Of a stretch of 64,000 nucleotides of DNA, positions 1-8,061 are shown in pieces; position 1 is the stretch's first letter; each line of letters starts with the position of its first letter. This DNA comes from Candidatus Krumholzibacteriia bacterium (lineage in GTDB: Bacteria; Krumholzibacteriota; Krumholzibacteriia; LZORAL124-64-63). The translations under genes were made by a program, and so were the position numbers. Under the pieces are notes generated by a model. The model saw only the letters and a list, made by a program, of their open reading frames with translations, was not told the origin of the DNA and did no database searches. The stretch lies in the NCBI GenBank assembly GCA_016744705.1, contig JADGDU010000022.1:16914-80913 (forward strand). The letters are read 5' to 3'.

Positions 1-1971
1 GATGTTGTGCGTGGATTTGAAAACACCAAGGTGGCCAGTTCCGCTTTGCATAAAGTCATCTACGCTTATACCACCGAAGACAATTTTGGTCAGGCCATTG
101 TTCTGGCTGACGAATTTCTAAACCGATTCCCTGGTGATGATCTGGCTCCCCGAGTCCGGGTTCTGCAGGGGTTCAGCCATTACCAGTTGGAAGAATATTC
201 TGCGGCTATCCGCTCTTTCCAGAACGTGGTGGACAAACATGTGAACACCGATGTGGCCGAAAGAGCCCTCTTTCTCTCAACCATGTCTCATTTCAAAACC
301 GGTGAGTTGGATCGTTTGCTGACCAACTACAACTACATGGCCAGCAAGCTATTGCCCACGGCCAGCGAGTGGCGGGGACGCACTTACTATTATCTTGGGG
401 AAGCCTACTATAACCAGGGCCTGTTCCGTCAGGCCACGGGAATGTACCGTTTGGTACTAACGGGATATCCTCGCAGTAATGTGGCCGCCGCATCTCTGCA
501 GGGCTTGGTGGCCAGCCGCAGTCAAACCGGTCAATACGAATTGGCACTGGAGGAACAGGAAAAATTCCTGCTCTCTCTGGCTAACGCGGAAAGTGAAAAC
601 GGAACCAATAGTTTGGCAGTGGGCAGCATCTATTTTAACCAACATAAATATGAGGATGCGCTCAAACAGTTTGGTGATTTTTTGGCCAAACATCCTGACG
701 ATCCGGCGGCCGCCTCGGCCCTGGCCAACCAGGGTGACTGCTACTACCGGTTGCAATACTACGATCAGGCCATTGAAGCGTGGAAAAGCTTATTGGCCCG
801 CTTCCCGGCCGCGCCTGAAGCCCAGGAAGCTCTCTACCGTATTGCTGACACTCAATTTGGGCTGGGCCAGTTTGCGGGGGCTACGGCCACCTACAACCGA
901 CTGCAAACCCAGTTCCCTGAAGGCGATCATGCGGCGGATGCTGGTTTTGGATTGGCCAACTGCGCCTACAATCAGGGCCAGGATGATCGGGCTATCGAAG
1001 CTTTTGGTGCCTTTGTATCTGCTAACCCCGGGGATGCCCGGATTGAAGATGCCGAGCTTGGAATCCAGAGTTGCTATTATCGCAGCGGCCGGGACATGGA
1101 GCAGTATCTTGATGGACATCCGGACAGTCCTCTGGCTGCAGATATCTATTGGAACAAGGGACAGGATGCCTTTGCGGCCAAGGATTACACTACTTCTGCC
1201 AAGGCTTTCGAAAAAGTGACTTTGGATTATCCGGACAGCGAGTCTGGACCGGGTGCTTTGTTCTATCTGGCGGAAAGCTATTACCGGGCAGAGAACATGA
1301 CTCAGGCTTTGGCTGGTTATTCTAATTTTACCACCACGCACCCCACTCATGAATTGGCTGAACTGGCCTATTTGCGGGGAGCCACTGTTCAATTCAAGCA
1401 AGAACAGTATCTGGATGCGGCTTTCAGTTATGAAACTCTGACTGACATTTTCCCTGAAGGACAATATGCCGCATTGGCCTCTTACAACGCGGCCATCTGT
1501 TACCAGGAAATCGAAGATTGGCATGCAGCAATTGGCGGATACGTTCGGTTCCTTGGGGACCACCCGGAAGATGAAAACGCCCAGGGGTTATGGTTGCAGA
1601 TTGCCTCTCTCTACCAAGAGGAATTGGGCGACTATTCCCAAGCCGTGGAAGCTTACGAGCATGCTCTGGAAACAGGCGAAGCGCCCGTGGCGGAAGTTCG
1701 CTACCGTCAGGGTGAATGCCACGAAAAAGACAAAAGCATAGATATGGCCTTGGCTAGTTATGAAGGGGCCGCAAATCAGGGCGGTGTTGTGGATCCTTTC
1801 CGTATTGCTAGCTTGGCCCGCATGGCGGAAATTGCTGAAGAGCGAGGGGATTGGGGTGCAGCCCTTGGGGCTTGGCAACAAATCCAGGATGCCGGAGGCA
1901 AGGCCGAGTGGACGGCCATGGCTGTGGAAAGAATTGATGCCATTCGTTCTTCGGGTGTGGTCGGCGGTTAG
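1..1971 (+). CDS. TPR-repeat protein, 5'-truncated by window edge
   Basis: The reading frame is open from the first base, so the true start lies upstream; the GTG at 7 is probably not the start. About 655 residues are visible. They form an almost continuous array of tetratricopeptide-like repeats with the helix-pair pattern A-x3-F-x2-h-x2-x-Y/F-P, for example around residues 245-265 and 420-470. This matches the YbgF/BamD/gliding-type envelope TPR proteins that act as protein-interaction scaffolds. No enzymatic domain or membrane segment is seen in the visible part. A strong terminator follows 22 bases after the stop, so this is the last gene of its operon. The specific partner is unknown. 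Confidence 0.85.
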   Translation, partial: DVVRGFENTKVASSALHKVIYAYTTEDNFGQAIVLADEFLNRFPGDDLAPRVRVLQGFSHYQLEEYSAAIRSFQNVVDKHVNTDVAERALFLSTMSHFKTGELDRLLTNYNYMASKLLPTASEWRGRTYYYLGEAYYNQGLFRQATGMYRLVLTGYPRSNVAAASLQGLVASRSQTGQYELALEEQEKFLLSLANAESENGTNSLAVGSIYFNQHKYEDALKQFGDFLAKHPDDPAAASALANQGDCYYRLQYYDQAIEAWKSLLARFPAAPEAQEALYRIADTQFGLGQFAGATATYNRLQTQFPEGDHAADAGFGLANCAYNQGQDDRAIEAFGAFVSANPGDARIEDAELGIQSCYYRSGRDMEQYLDGHPDSPLAADIYWNKGQDAFAAKDYTTSAKAFEKVTLDYPDSESGPGALFYLAESYYRAENMTQALAGYSNFTTTHPTHELAELAYLRGATVQFKQEQYLDAAFSYETLTDIFPEGQYAALASYNAAICYQEIEDWHAAIGGYVRFLGDHPEDENAQGLWLQIASLYQEELGDYSQAVEAYEHALETGEAPVAEVRYRQGECHEKDKSIDMALASYEGAANQGGVVDPFRIASLARMAEIAEERGDWGAALGAWQQIQDAGGKAEWTAMAVERIDAIRSSGVVGG

Positions 1972-1993
1972 CCAGTCCAAAACCTGAAAAATC

Positions 1994-2029
1994 ATTCCGC
2001 CTCCCACCTCGGGGGGCGGAATTTTTTTA
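1994..2029 (+). terminator. Rho-independent terminator after TPR gene
   Basis: A GC-rich hairpin with arms ATTCCGCCTCCC and GGGGGGCGGAAT (one G-T pair) and a 5-nt loop is followed by a run of seven T. It separates the TPR gene from rpfF. Confidence 0.85.
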
Positions 2030-2032
2030 TTG

Positions 2033-2061
2033 TTGGTCAGAATGTTTTTATGGTGTACAAT
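2033..2061 (+). promoter_or_regulatory. Candidate sigma-70 promoter for rpfF
   Basis: TTGGTC at 2033-2038 and TACAAT at 2056-2061 are separated by exactly 17 bases. They lie directly behind the preceding terminator. The implied leader to the ATG at 2158 is about 90 nt. Confidence 0.45.
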
Positions 2062-2157
2062 CTAAACACTTGAAGGATAAAGAAATACGTAAAGACTGTC
2101 CTTGTGTTGGCAAGTCTTCGTGACCTTGTGCTCGCCCCAGCTACATGGAAGGTCCTC

Positions 2158-3054
2158 ATGTGTCGTGATATGAACTTCTTGCCCTTTTGGGGGCATTATG
2201 ATCAGGTATGTGTTCGCTACGAAGCTGAGCAACGGGCCATCTGGTACACGCTCAGTCCATACAGCCGGCCTTGTTTTAATCATGAGTTGTTGGCCGAGTT
2301 GGCTCATTTCCAAAACAAACTTATCCAGTATAATCAAGAAGCCATTGACTCGGGAAACTGTCTGCCCATTCGCTACACGGTTTTAGACAGCGCTGTGCCG
2401 GGTGTCTTTAATCTGGGTGGCGACCTTGACCTTTTCTACGGCCTCATCCGCGAAAACGATGGTGAAGGTTTGTTTGCCTACGCCAAAGCCTGCATTGATG
2501 TTCTCTACCCCAATGCGGTGAATTATTCCATGCCTCTGACAACCATCAGTCTGGTTCAGGGAGAAGCTCTGGGAGGCGGCTTTGAAGCGGCCATCTCCAG
2601 TAACATTGTGGTGGCTGAAGAGAGCGCCCGTTTTGGTCTGCCGGAAATCCTTTTTAATTTGATACCGGGAATGGGCGCCTACAGTTTTCTCATCCGGAAA
2701 ACTACCCCCGACGTCGTGGAGCGCCTGATCACTGGTGGTGAAATTTTCACGGCCAGGCAAATGCTGGAATTGAAATTGGTGGACGAAGTGGTGGCCGATG
2801 GTGAAGGTGTTTCCGCAGTGCGGGGACTCATAGCCAGACATCAACGCAAGGGCAATGCGCATGCGGCCTTTGGCAGAGTGCAGCAATGCCTTAATCCGGT
2901 CACCTATGAGGAATTGATCAGGATTACCCGCATTTGGGTGGATACGGCCTTGCAACTGGGCCCCAGAGATTTGCGAATGATTGAAAACCTGGTCCGGGCT
3001 CAGGATCGTCGCCAAAAAAACATGGTGGCAAAAGAGATGAAAAGTCGAGCCTGA
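2158..3054 (+). CDS. rpfF: DSF synthase, RpfF-type crotonase
   Basis: This is a crotonase-fold enzyme of the RpfF/DspI subfamily, which makes cis-2-unsaturated fatty acid signals (diffusible signal factor) from acyl-ACP by combined thioesterase and dehydratase activity. RpfF hallmarks are visible: VFNLGGDLDLFYGLIREND, ALGGGFEAA and GLPEILFNLIPGMGAYSF. The C-terminal RITRIWVDTALQLG and LVRAQDRR match the Xanthomonas protein closely from memory. The two catalytic Glu equivalents (in GGGFEAA and GLPEILF) are both present and 20 residues apart, as in Xanthomonas (E141/E161). I chose ATG 2158 because GGAAGG precedes it by 5 nt. A longer GTG start at 2104 is possible. Length is 298 aa against about 289 in Xanthomonas. 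Its stop codon directly abuts that of the convergent rpfC, the same gene polarity as in Xanthomonas. Confidence 0.88.
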   Translation: MCRDMNFLPFWGHYDQVCVRYEAEQRAIWYTLSPYSRPCFNHELLAELAHFQNKLIQYNQEAIDSGNCLPIRYTVLDSAVPGVFNLGGDLDLFYGLIRENDGEGLFAYAKACIDVLYPNAVNYSMPLTTISLVQGEALGGGFEAAISSNIVVAEESARFGLPEILFNLIPGMGAYSFLIRKTTPDVVERLITGGEIFTARQMLELKLVDEVVADGEGVSAVRGLIARHQRKGNAHAAFGRVQQCLNPVTYEELIRITRIWVDTALQLGPRDLRMIENLVRAQDRRQKNMVAKEMKSRA

Positions 3055-4731
3055 TTAGTTTTTTACGGTAGAGGTAATTTCGAGGGATTGGATCGAGTCC
3101 ACAAGCTCGACCAACCTGACGGGTTTGCTCATGTACAGATTCATGCCCACATCCAAACATCTGGCCTTGTCGCTTTTGGTCGTCTCTCCGGTCAAAGCCA
3201 AAATGGGTATGTTGGCCAGATTATCATTGCGTGCCCGGATGGCCTGGGTGGCCTCGTAGCCATTCATGACGGGCATGCGAACATCCATGAACACCAAATC
3301 ACATTCACTCTGCCCAATCATATCCACGGCCTGCTGACCGTTTTCGGCTACCTCACATGATATTCCAATTTTTTTCAACAGATTCCGGATTACTACCTGA
3401 TTGAACTTATTGTCTTCAACAACCAAGGCTTTGAAACCGAAATCCGGCAAGTCGTGAGGGGAGGGGATTCTTTTTGTTGGTGCCTCACTCCTCTCCAGAA
3501 GGAGGTTGACGGTGAAAATTGAACCACGGCCTTGAACCGATTGAGCGGTGATATCTCCACCCATCATGCGGGCTAATTGGCGACTGATGGAGAGGCCAAG
3601 TCCAGTTCCATCGTATTTGCGTGTGGTGGAGCGGTCCACTTGTTCGAAGTGACCAAAGATGGTTTCCAGCCTGTCTTCGGCGATGCCGATCCCTGTATCT
3701 TCAATCACCAACTGAACCATTCCATCCAAGTTTAATTGACAGCAAAACTCCACCCTGCCCTTTTCAGTGAATTTGATGGCGTTGCCCAAGAGGTTAAAAG
3801 CCAGTTGCCGAATCCTGGTGGAATCTCCCATGAAATGACGTGGGACGTTTTCCGGATAATTGAAAACCAGTTTGAGGCCCTTTTCGCTAGCTTCGGATTC
3901 CATCAGCAACTGCACGTCGAACATGACCTGTTTCAGGTCAAAAGGCTTTTTCTGAAGGGTCAGGTTCTGGTTGGATAATTTTGAATAATCCAGAATGTCA
4001 TTGATAATGTGCAACAACGATTCCACCGAGCGGGTGATAATATGGACCTGTTCCTTTTGCTGGGAATCCAGGGGAGAGCTGACCAGGGTTTCGGCCATTC
4101 CCAAAACACCGTTCATGGGGGTGCGCAGTTCATGGCTCATGGCGGCGAGAAATTCATCTTTGGCTTTGTCAATCTGCCGTGAACGGGCCAGCTCGGACTC
4201 CAGAATCGTCACGGCCTTCAACCGATTGAGCACACCAAAAAAGAAAATGGGCAGGATGATGACTCCGGACAGTAGACCCAGGCTGAGCTCGGGGAAATCA
4301 CGCCAGAAGGGGGCTTTCAGTAGGATAGAGGTGAAACTGAACGTTCCCATGACAATGCCCACAAGAAGGAAACGTTCCCCAAAGCGGATGCCGTTGCCAA
4401 TGATGATCCAAAGAAATATAGGGTAAACGATCGAAGAATTCATGCCGCCGATATGAAAGAAAATGGTCATGATGGTAAGGTCTGCCATCATGCCCACGTA
4501 TCGGCGAATGGGCCAACGATTGGGGTATCGCTTAACCATGAAATACCAGGCGAGAGAAAAGAACAGGTAGGCGCCTATAGTGACCAAACTGTCAGAAATG
4601 GTGGAACTGTGGGCTTCAGGTCGAAATTTCCCTATGACCAAAAACAGAAAAAGAGAGGCCTCGGTCATGACCAATCTGGCCTTGCCCTGGGATAGCTCTT
4701 CGTCAAAATTTTTCTTTTTCTGATCAGTCAA
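3055..4731 (-). CDS. rpfC: RpfC-like DSF sensor hybrid histidine kinase
   Basis: This is a 558-aa membrane hybrid kinase. Residues 20-175 contain about five hydrophobic segments with IGNGIRFG and a following LSLGLLSGVIILPIFFF stretch, very like the RpfC input domain. A HisKA domain follows with phospho-acceptor His200 in FLAAMSHELRTPMNG, then HATPase_c (N box about 313-325, EDTGIGI 344-350, DGTGLGLSI 374-382), and a C-terminal receiver (residues 433-550) with Asp483 in FMDVRMP and Lys536 in SKP. RpfC perceives DSF and, in Xanthomonas, also restrains RpfF. Unlike Xanthomonas RpfC (about 726 aa) the protein ends after the receiver, so no HPt domain is present. It is convergent with rpfF with zero bases between stops. 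No rpfG-type HD-GYP regulator lies in the window. Confidence 0.85.
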   Translation of the reverse strand: MTDQKKKNFDEELSQGKARLVMTEASLFLFLVIGKFRPEAHSSTISDSLVTIGAYLFFSLAWYFMVKRYPNRWPIRRYVGMMADLTIMTIFFHIGGMNSSIVYPIFLWIIIGNGIRFGERFLLVGIVMGTFSFTSILLKAPFWRDFPELSLGLLSGVIILPIFFFGVLNRLKAVTILESELARSRQIDKAKDEFLAAMSHELRTPMNGVLGMAETLVSSPLDSQQKEQVHIITRSVESLLHIINDILDYSKLSNQNLTLQKKPFDLKQVMFDVQLLMESEASEKGLKLVFNYPENVPRHFMGDSTRIRQLAFNLLGNAIKFTEKGRVEFCCQLNLDGMVQLVIEDTGIGIAEDRLETIFGHFEQVDRSTTRKYDGTGLGLSISRQLARMMGGDITAQSVQGRGSIFTVNLLLERSEAPTKRIPSPHDLPDFGFKALVVEDNKFNQVVIRNLLKKIGISCEVAENGQQAVDMIGQSECDLVFMDVRMPVMNGYEATQAIRARNDNLANIPILALTGETTKSDKARCLDVGMNLYMSKPVRLVELVDSIQSLEITSTVKN

Positions 4732-4904
4732 AACAACTCCAGAATGTGGAACCTACTCGGCTAGGAATACATATCATCGGCCGAAGAATGGAGTAGTTGA
4801 GTCGGGTCTTGCTATTTTTATGATCAATGAAATCTTGCTGATACCCGCAGTTGTTGCCTATTCTATTTGTTGTGCATCCTTTGGTTCAACCCATTGAGGG
4901 GCCC

Positions 4905-6248
4905 ATGACTCAACTGCTTGTTATCTTTTCCGTCTTTTCATTTATGGGGCTTATCTGGCTTCATGTGGTGTCCCGGTCTGAGAATGAAGAGCTGGCTACT
5001 CGCCGGTCTGCTTTGGCTGCTGGCATTGTGCCCATTTTCTTTCTTTTGCTGGCCTTCTTGCCTCTGCCTGTGTGGATCCCCTCTGGAGTTGTCCTGATGA
5101 TTCTGCTTGGTGGCCTGGCTATGCTTGTGCCCACAGGAAAACCTGGGGGTTTTGAAGACTCCTGCGTTTCGGAGAGGCTGGATGAACGCACCATCATGTT
5201 TTCCAGGGCTGCTCTCGAACCGGGTACCGATAATTTTGATGCTTATTATAAAGAGTTTCCCCAGCATAGGGAGAGTGATGAGCGTTTTCGGCGTTTGCCG
5301 GGGTTGATGGCCCCTGAATCGGGAAAATATGAGCCTCTTTCTTTTGCTGCAGCCGGAGCTTCATTTGAAACGGTGGAACAGCTGGTGAACCTGGTGGAAG
5401 GGGAACCGGCCGCCAAAAAGATTGAAATCTCTCCGGCGGAAGCCTCCGCATTTATTGCGGGCTGGATGAAAAAATTGGGTGTTCACAGCAGCGGTGTTAC
5501 AGTCTTGAAAGATGAACATCTTTACACCAAAAAAGGACGCGGGCCCAGTTGGGGACAACCTGTTGAGCGCCGGCACCGCTTTGCCATCGCCTTCTCTGTG
5601 GAGATGGATCACCGCCAAATGGGGACGGCTCCCGAAGGTCCCACACTCATGGAGTCGGCCGAGCAATACTTGCACGCCGGCACTGTGGCTACCCAGGTGG
5701 CAGTTTTTATTCGGCGTCTGGGGTGGCAGGCCGAGGCCCACATCGACGCGAACTACAAAGTGATTTGTCCTCTGGTGGCCAAAGATGCTGGGCTTGGCGA
5801 AATTGGACGCATGGGTTTGTTAATGACCCCTGAGCTGGGACCTCGTGTGAGGTTGGGTGTCATCACCACAGATCTGCCACTGAATACCAATGAACCGTGT
5901 TTTGATCCTGCCATTCTGCATTTCTGTTCCATTTGTAAAAAGTGTGCTCAGGTTTGCCCGCCGGGTGCCATTCCTCAGGGAGAGCGGGATGTTATTGCCG
6001 GTAGCAAACGTTGGCAGCTCAATTCCGAAGCCTGCTTCACCTATTGGTGTGCCATGGGAACCGATTGTGGCCAGTGCATGCGGGTTTGTCCATATTCACA
6101 TCCAGATACTTTACTTCATAATTTAGTCAGGCGGGGCTTGTCTCATTCTCTGCTTTTTCGCCATTTCGCTCTGAAGATGGACGACCTGCTTTATGGCCGT
6201 ACACCCAAACCCATGCAGCCCAATTCCTGGCTCCCCAAGCGTACTTAG
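4905..6248 (+). CDS. Membrane-anchored reductive-dehalogenase-like 4Fe-4S protein
   Basis: The protein has about 447 aa. The N-terminus (residues 1-80) has about three hydrophobic segments and no twin-arginine signal. The remainder resembles the corrinoid-binding core of reductive dehalogenase/QueG-like proteins (AHIDANYKVICPLVAKDAGLG region), followed by two 4Fe-4S motifs: CSICKKCAQVCP at 341-352 and CGQCMRVCP at about 388-396 with an upstream Cys pair. Reductive dehalogenases use cobalamin and two Fe-S clusters to remove halogens; similar folds do other reductions, so the substrate is not assignable. ATG 4905 is favoured because GAGGGG precedes it; a TTG at 4851 is an alternative. No rdhB anchor gene is adjacent, consistent with the built-in membrane segments. 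Confidence 0.72.
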   Translation: MTQLLVIFSVFSFMGLIWLHVVSRSENEELATRRSALAAGIVPIFFLLLAFLPLPVWIPSGVVLMILLGGLAMLVPTGKPGGFEDSCVSERLDERTIMFSRAALEPGTDNFDAYYKEFPQHRESDERFRRLPGLMAPESGKYEPLSFAAAGASFETVEQLVNLVEGEPAAKKIEISPAEASAFIAGWMKKLGVHSSGVTVLKDEHLYTKKGRGPSWGQPVERRHRFAIAFSVEMDHRQMGTAPEGPTLMESAEQYLHAGTVATQVAVFIRRLGWQAEAHIDANYKVICPLVAKDAGLGEIGRMGLLMTPELGPRVRLGVITTDLPLNTNEPCFDPAILHFCSICKKCAQVCPPGAIPQGERDVIAGSKRWQLNSEACFTYWCAMGTDCGQCMRVCPYSHPDTLLHNLVRRGLSHSLLFRHFALKMDDLLYGRTPKPMQPNSWLPKRT

Positions 6249-6286
6249 CTTACCTGATACTTCCTGAACCCTCTCTCTCGTTCCCG

Positions 6287-6302
6287 TGGCACAGCCCTTG
6301 CC
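6287..6302 (+). promoter_or_regulatory. Candidate sigma-54 (-24/-12) promoter for exbB operon
   Basis: TGGCACAGCCCTTGCC fits the consensus TGGCACR-N4-TTGC, with the invariant GG (6288-6289) and GC (6300-6301) correctly spaced by 10 bases. It lies in the 201-base gap before exbB and points toward it, with predicted initiation near 6314. Confidence 0.6.
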
Positions 6303-6449
6303 TGTTCTTAGGTGCAGCTTTCAAATCCCTATCAAATTGGAGTTTAAAGCTGAATGTGATCGGGGGGACTTGCACTTTGCACTCTGCGGGCCCACACACC
6401 AAGCAAATGGAAACGCTGCGGCAGAAAGCCGCAAAAAGAGAGGGACATT

Positions 6450-7196
6450 ATGTTCGGCGAACTGAACATTATTGATTTTTTAATGGCTTCTCCCACGATG
6501 ATCGTTTTGGCGATCTGTTCAATTATCACTGTGGGCTTTGCGGTGGAAAGACTTTTGTATTTCCAAACATCACGCAGCAATACTCGCCAGTTTATGAATG
6601 AACTGGGCAACAAAATGAAGAATGGCAATCCGCGCACGGCTCTGGATTATTGCTCTCAAAATGACAGTCCAGTGTCTCGGGTCATGGCTCAGGGTGTTAT
6701 GCACATTGGGCGCTCCCGGGATGAATTACAGCAACGGCTGGACACCGCCATTGACATGGAAACCGTGGAAATGGAACGCAATCTCAGTGTCTTGGGAACC
6801 ATGAGTAACATTGCTCCCCTGCTGGGCCTGTTTGGTACCGTAGTTGGTATTATTCGCGCTTTTGCAGCCATTGCCAAAAGTGGCAGTGGTGGCGGTGCGG
6901 TTGTGGCTATGGGTGTTTCTGAAGCGCTGATGACCACCGCTGCCGGTATTGTGGTGGCTGTCATTGCCACCGTGGGATTCAACTACTTTGTACGCCAAAT
7001 TCGCACCCGCACAGCCCAGCTTGAGGATGCGCGTGAAGCCTATTTCACCATTTGGCATCAGTACACCAAACGGGCTCGTCAAACCACGGGTGTTGCTGCC
7101 ACCAGTAGTGTGGCCTCCAACATTTCTAATGGCATGCCGGCTCCGCCAACTCAATCTGTGAAAAAAGGCGATCCTCTGGCTGCGGTTCTGAGCTGA
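6450..7196 (+). CDS. exbB: ExbB/TolQ/MotA-family proton channel
   Basis: A 248-aa inner-membrane proton-channel subunit that with ExbD harnesses proton motive force for TonB. A first membrane helix is at residues 10-30. A cytoplasmic region follows, then two C-terminal helices containing the conserved LGTMSNIAPLLGLFGTVVGI signature and the SEALMTTAAGIVVAV helix. GAGGGA lies before the ATG. It is first in a compact operon with two ExbD genes and a TonB gene (gaps 18 and 1 base, then a 4-base overlap). A sigma-54-like promoter lies about 150 bases upstream. Confidence 0.93.
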   Translation: MFGELNIIDFLMASPTMIVLAICSIITVGFAVERLLYFQTSRSNTRQFMNELGNKMKNGNPRTALDYCSQNDSPVSRVMAQGVMHIGRSRDELQQRLDTAIDMETVEMERNLSVLGTMSNIAPLLGLFGTVVGIIRAFAAIAKSGSGGGAVVAMGVSEALMTTAAGIVVAVIATVGFNYFVRQIRTRTAQLEDAREAYFTIWHQYTKRARQTTGVAATSSVASNISNGMPAPPTQSVKKGDPLAAVLS

Positions 7197-7214
7197 AGGG
7201 ATTAAGGAAAACTC

Positions 7215-7643
7215 ATGGCAGTGCGTAAAAAAAACAGCATCCTGGAAGGCCAGAACGAGGCCAACATCACGCCTCTGGCCGATGTGACGACAACCTTGAT
7301 CGTGGTCTTTATGATCACCATGCCGGCCCTGGCTGGGCATGGGATCAAAGTGAACCAGGCGGAAGCCGGCAGTGAATCGGCTGTCGTTACACCCACTGAG
7401 ATGAAAAACGAAAGCCTTCTGACTTTGGCTGTCACTCCGGCGGGGATCACCCTGAACGGGACCATGGTGGCGGTGGAATCGTTGGAACTTGAACTGAGCA
7501 ATGAATTGGCGACCCGGGATGACAAAACCCTCGTCATCGTACCTCATGACGATGTCCTACTGGGACAAGTGGTGCAGGTGCTGGACATAGCCAAAGCCAG
7601 TGGAGCGGAATCCCTGGCCATGCTGAACGAGATCGGGAGATAA
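7215..7643 (+). CDS. exbD: ExbD/TolR-family protein (first copy)
   Basis: A 142-aa biopolymer-transport subunit. It has a short cytoplasmic N-terminus with EANITPLADVTTTLIVVFMIT, which contains the single membrane helix and the conserved Asp (LADV) needed for proton coupling. A periplasmic domain follows. It starts 18 bases after exbB with AAGGA before the ATG, and is followed one base later by a second, diverged ExbD. ExbD dimers sit in the ExbB pentamer pore; two different ExbD proteins could form a heterodimer here (inference). Confidence 0.9.
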   Translation: MAVRKKNSILEGQNEANITPLADVTTTLIVVFMITMPALAGHGIKVNQAEAGSESAVVTPTEMKNESLLTLAVTPAGITLNGTMVAVESLELELSNELATRDDKTLVIVPHDDVLLGQVVQVLDIAKASGAESLAMLNEIGR

Positions 7644-7644
7644 C

Positions 7645-8061
7645 GTGAGCAAGAGCACATTTAAAACCGAAAGCCGAACCACGGTGGTACCCATTATCAA
7701 CGTTTCGTTGGTGGTCGTGATCACCCTGATGATGATGGGGCCTTTCCTGGCTAACGAAGAGGTGGAAGTGGATCTGCCCATGGCCAAAGCCGATGAGGTG
7801 GGCGAAAGTGAAAAAATTGAAATCACTTTCACCCTCGAACGGGACATTATTGTCGGCGAAGATCATTTGCAGTTGGGTGATGTGACTCATTACCTGGGCA
7901 GTTTGTTTGAAGTAGCCCCACAATCCATGGCCCTGGTCAAAGCAGACCAGAGTTTGCCATACGGTGAAGTGGAAGCCTTGATTGCCCAGGTGGAAGCTGC
8001 CAACCCTCCTCGTATCGCTTTGGCCACCAAAGAAAACAAGGATGCGGAGGCCGTGCAATGA
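7645..8061 (+). CDS. exbD: ExbD/TolR-family protein (second copy)
   Basis: A 138-aa ExbD paralogue starting at GTG, with GGGAG just before it at the end of the first exbD. Its membrane helix is VVPIINVSLVVVITLMMM. The usual acidic residue position (L-x-D-V in the first copy) is replaced by Asn (IINV), so this copy may lack the proton-coupling Asp. The periplasmic domain is about 95 residues. The last four bases overlap the tonB start (ATGA). Tandem unequal exbD genes are common in Bacteroidota and related groups. Confidence 0.85.
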   Translation: MSKSTFKTESRTTVVPIINVSLVVVITLMMMGPFLANEEVEVDLPMAKADEVGESEKIEITFTLERDIIVGEDHLQLGDVTHYLGSLFEVAPQSMALVKADQSLPYGEVEALIAQVEAANPPRIALATKENKDAEAVQ

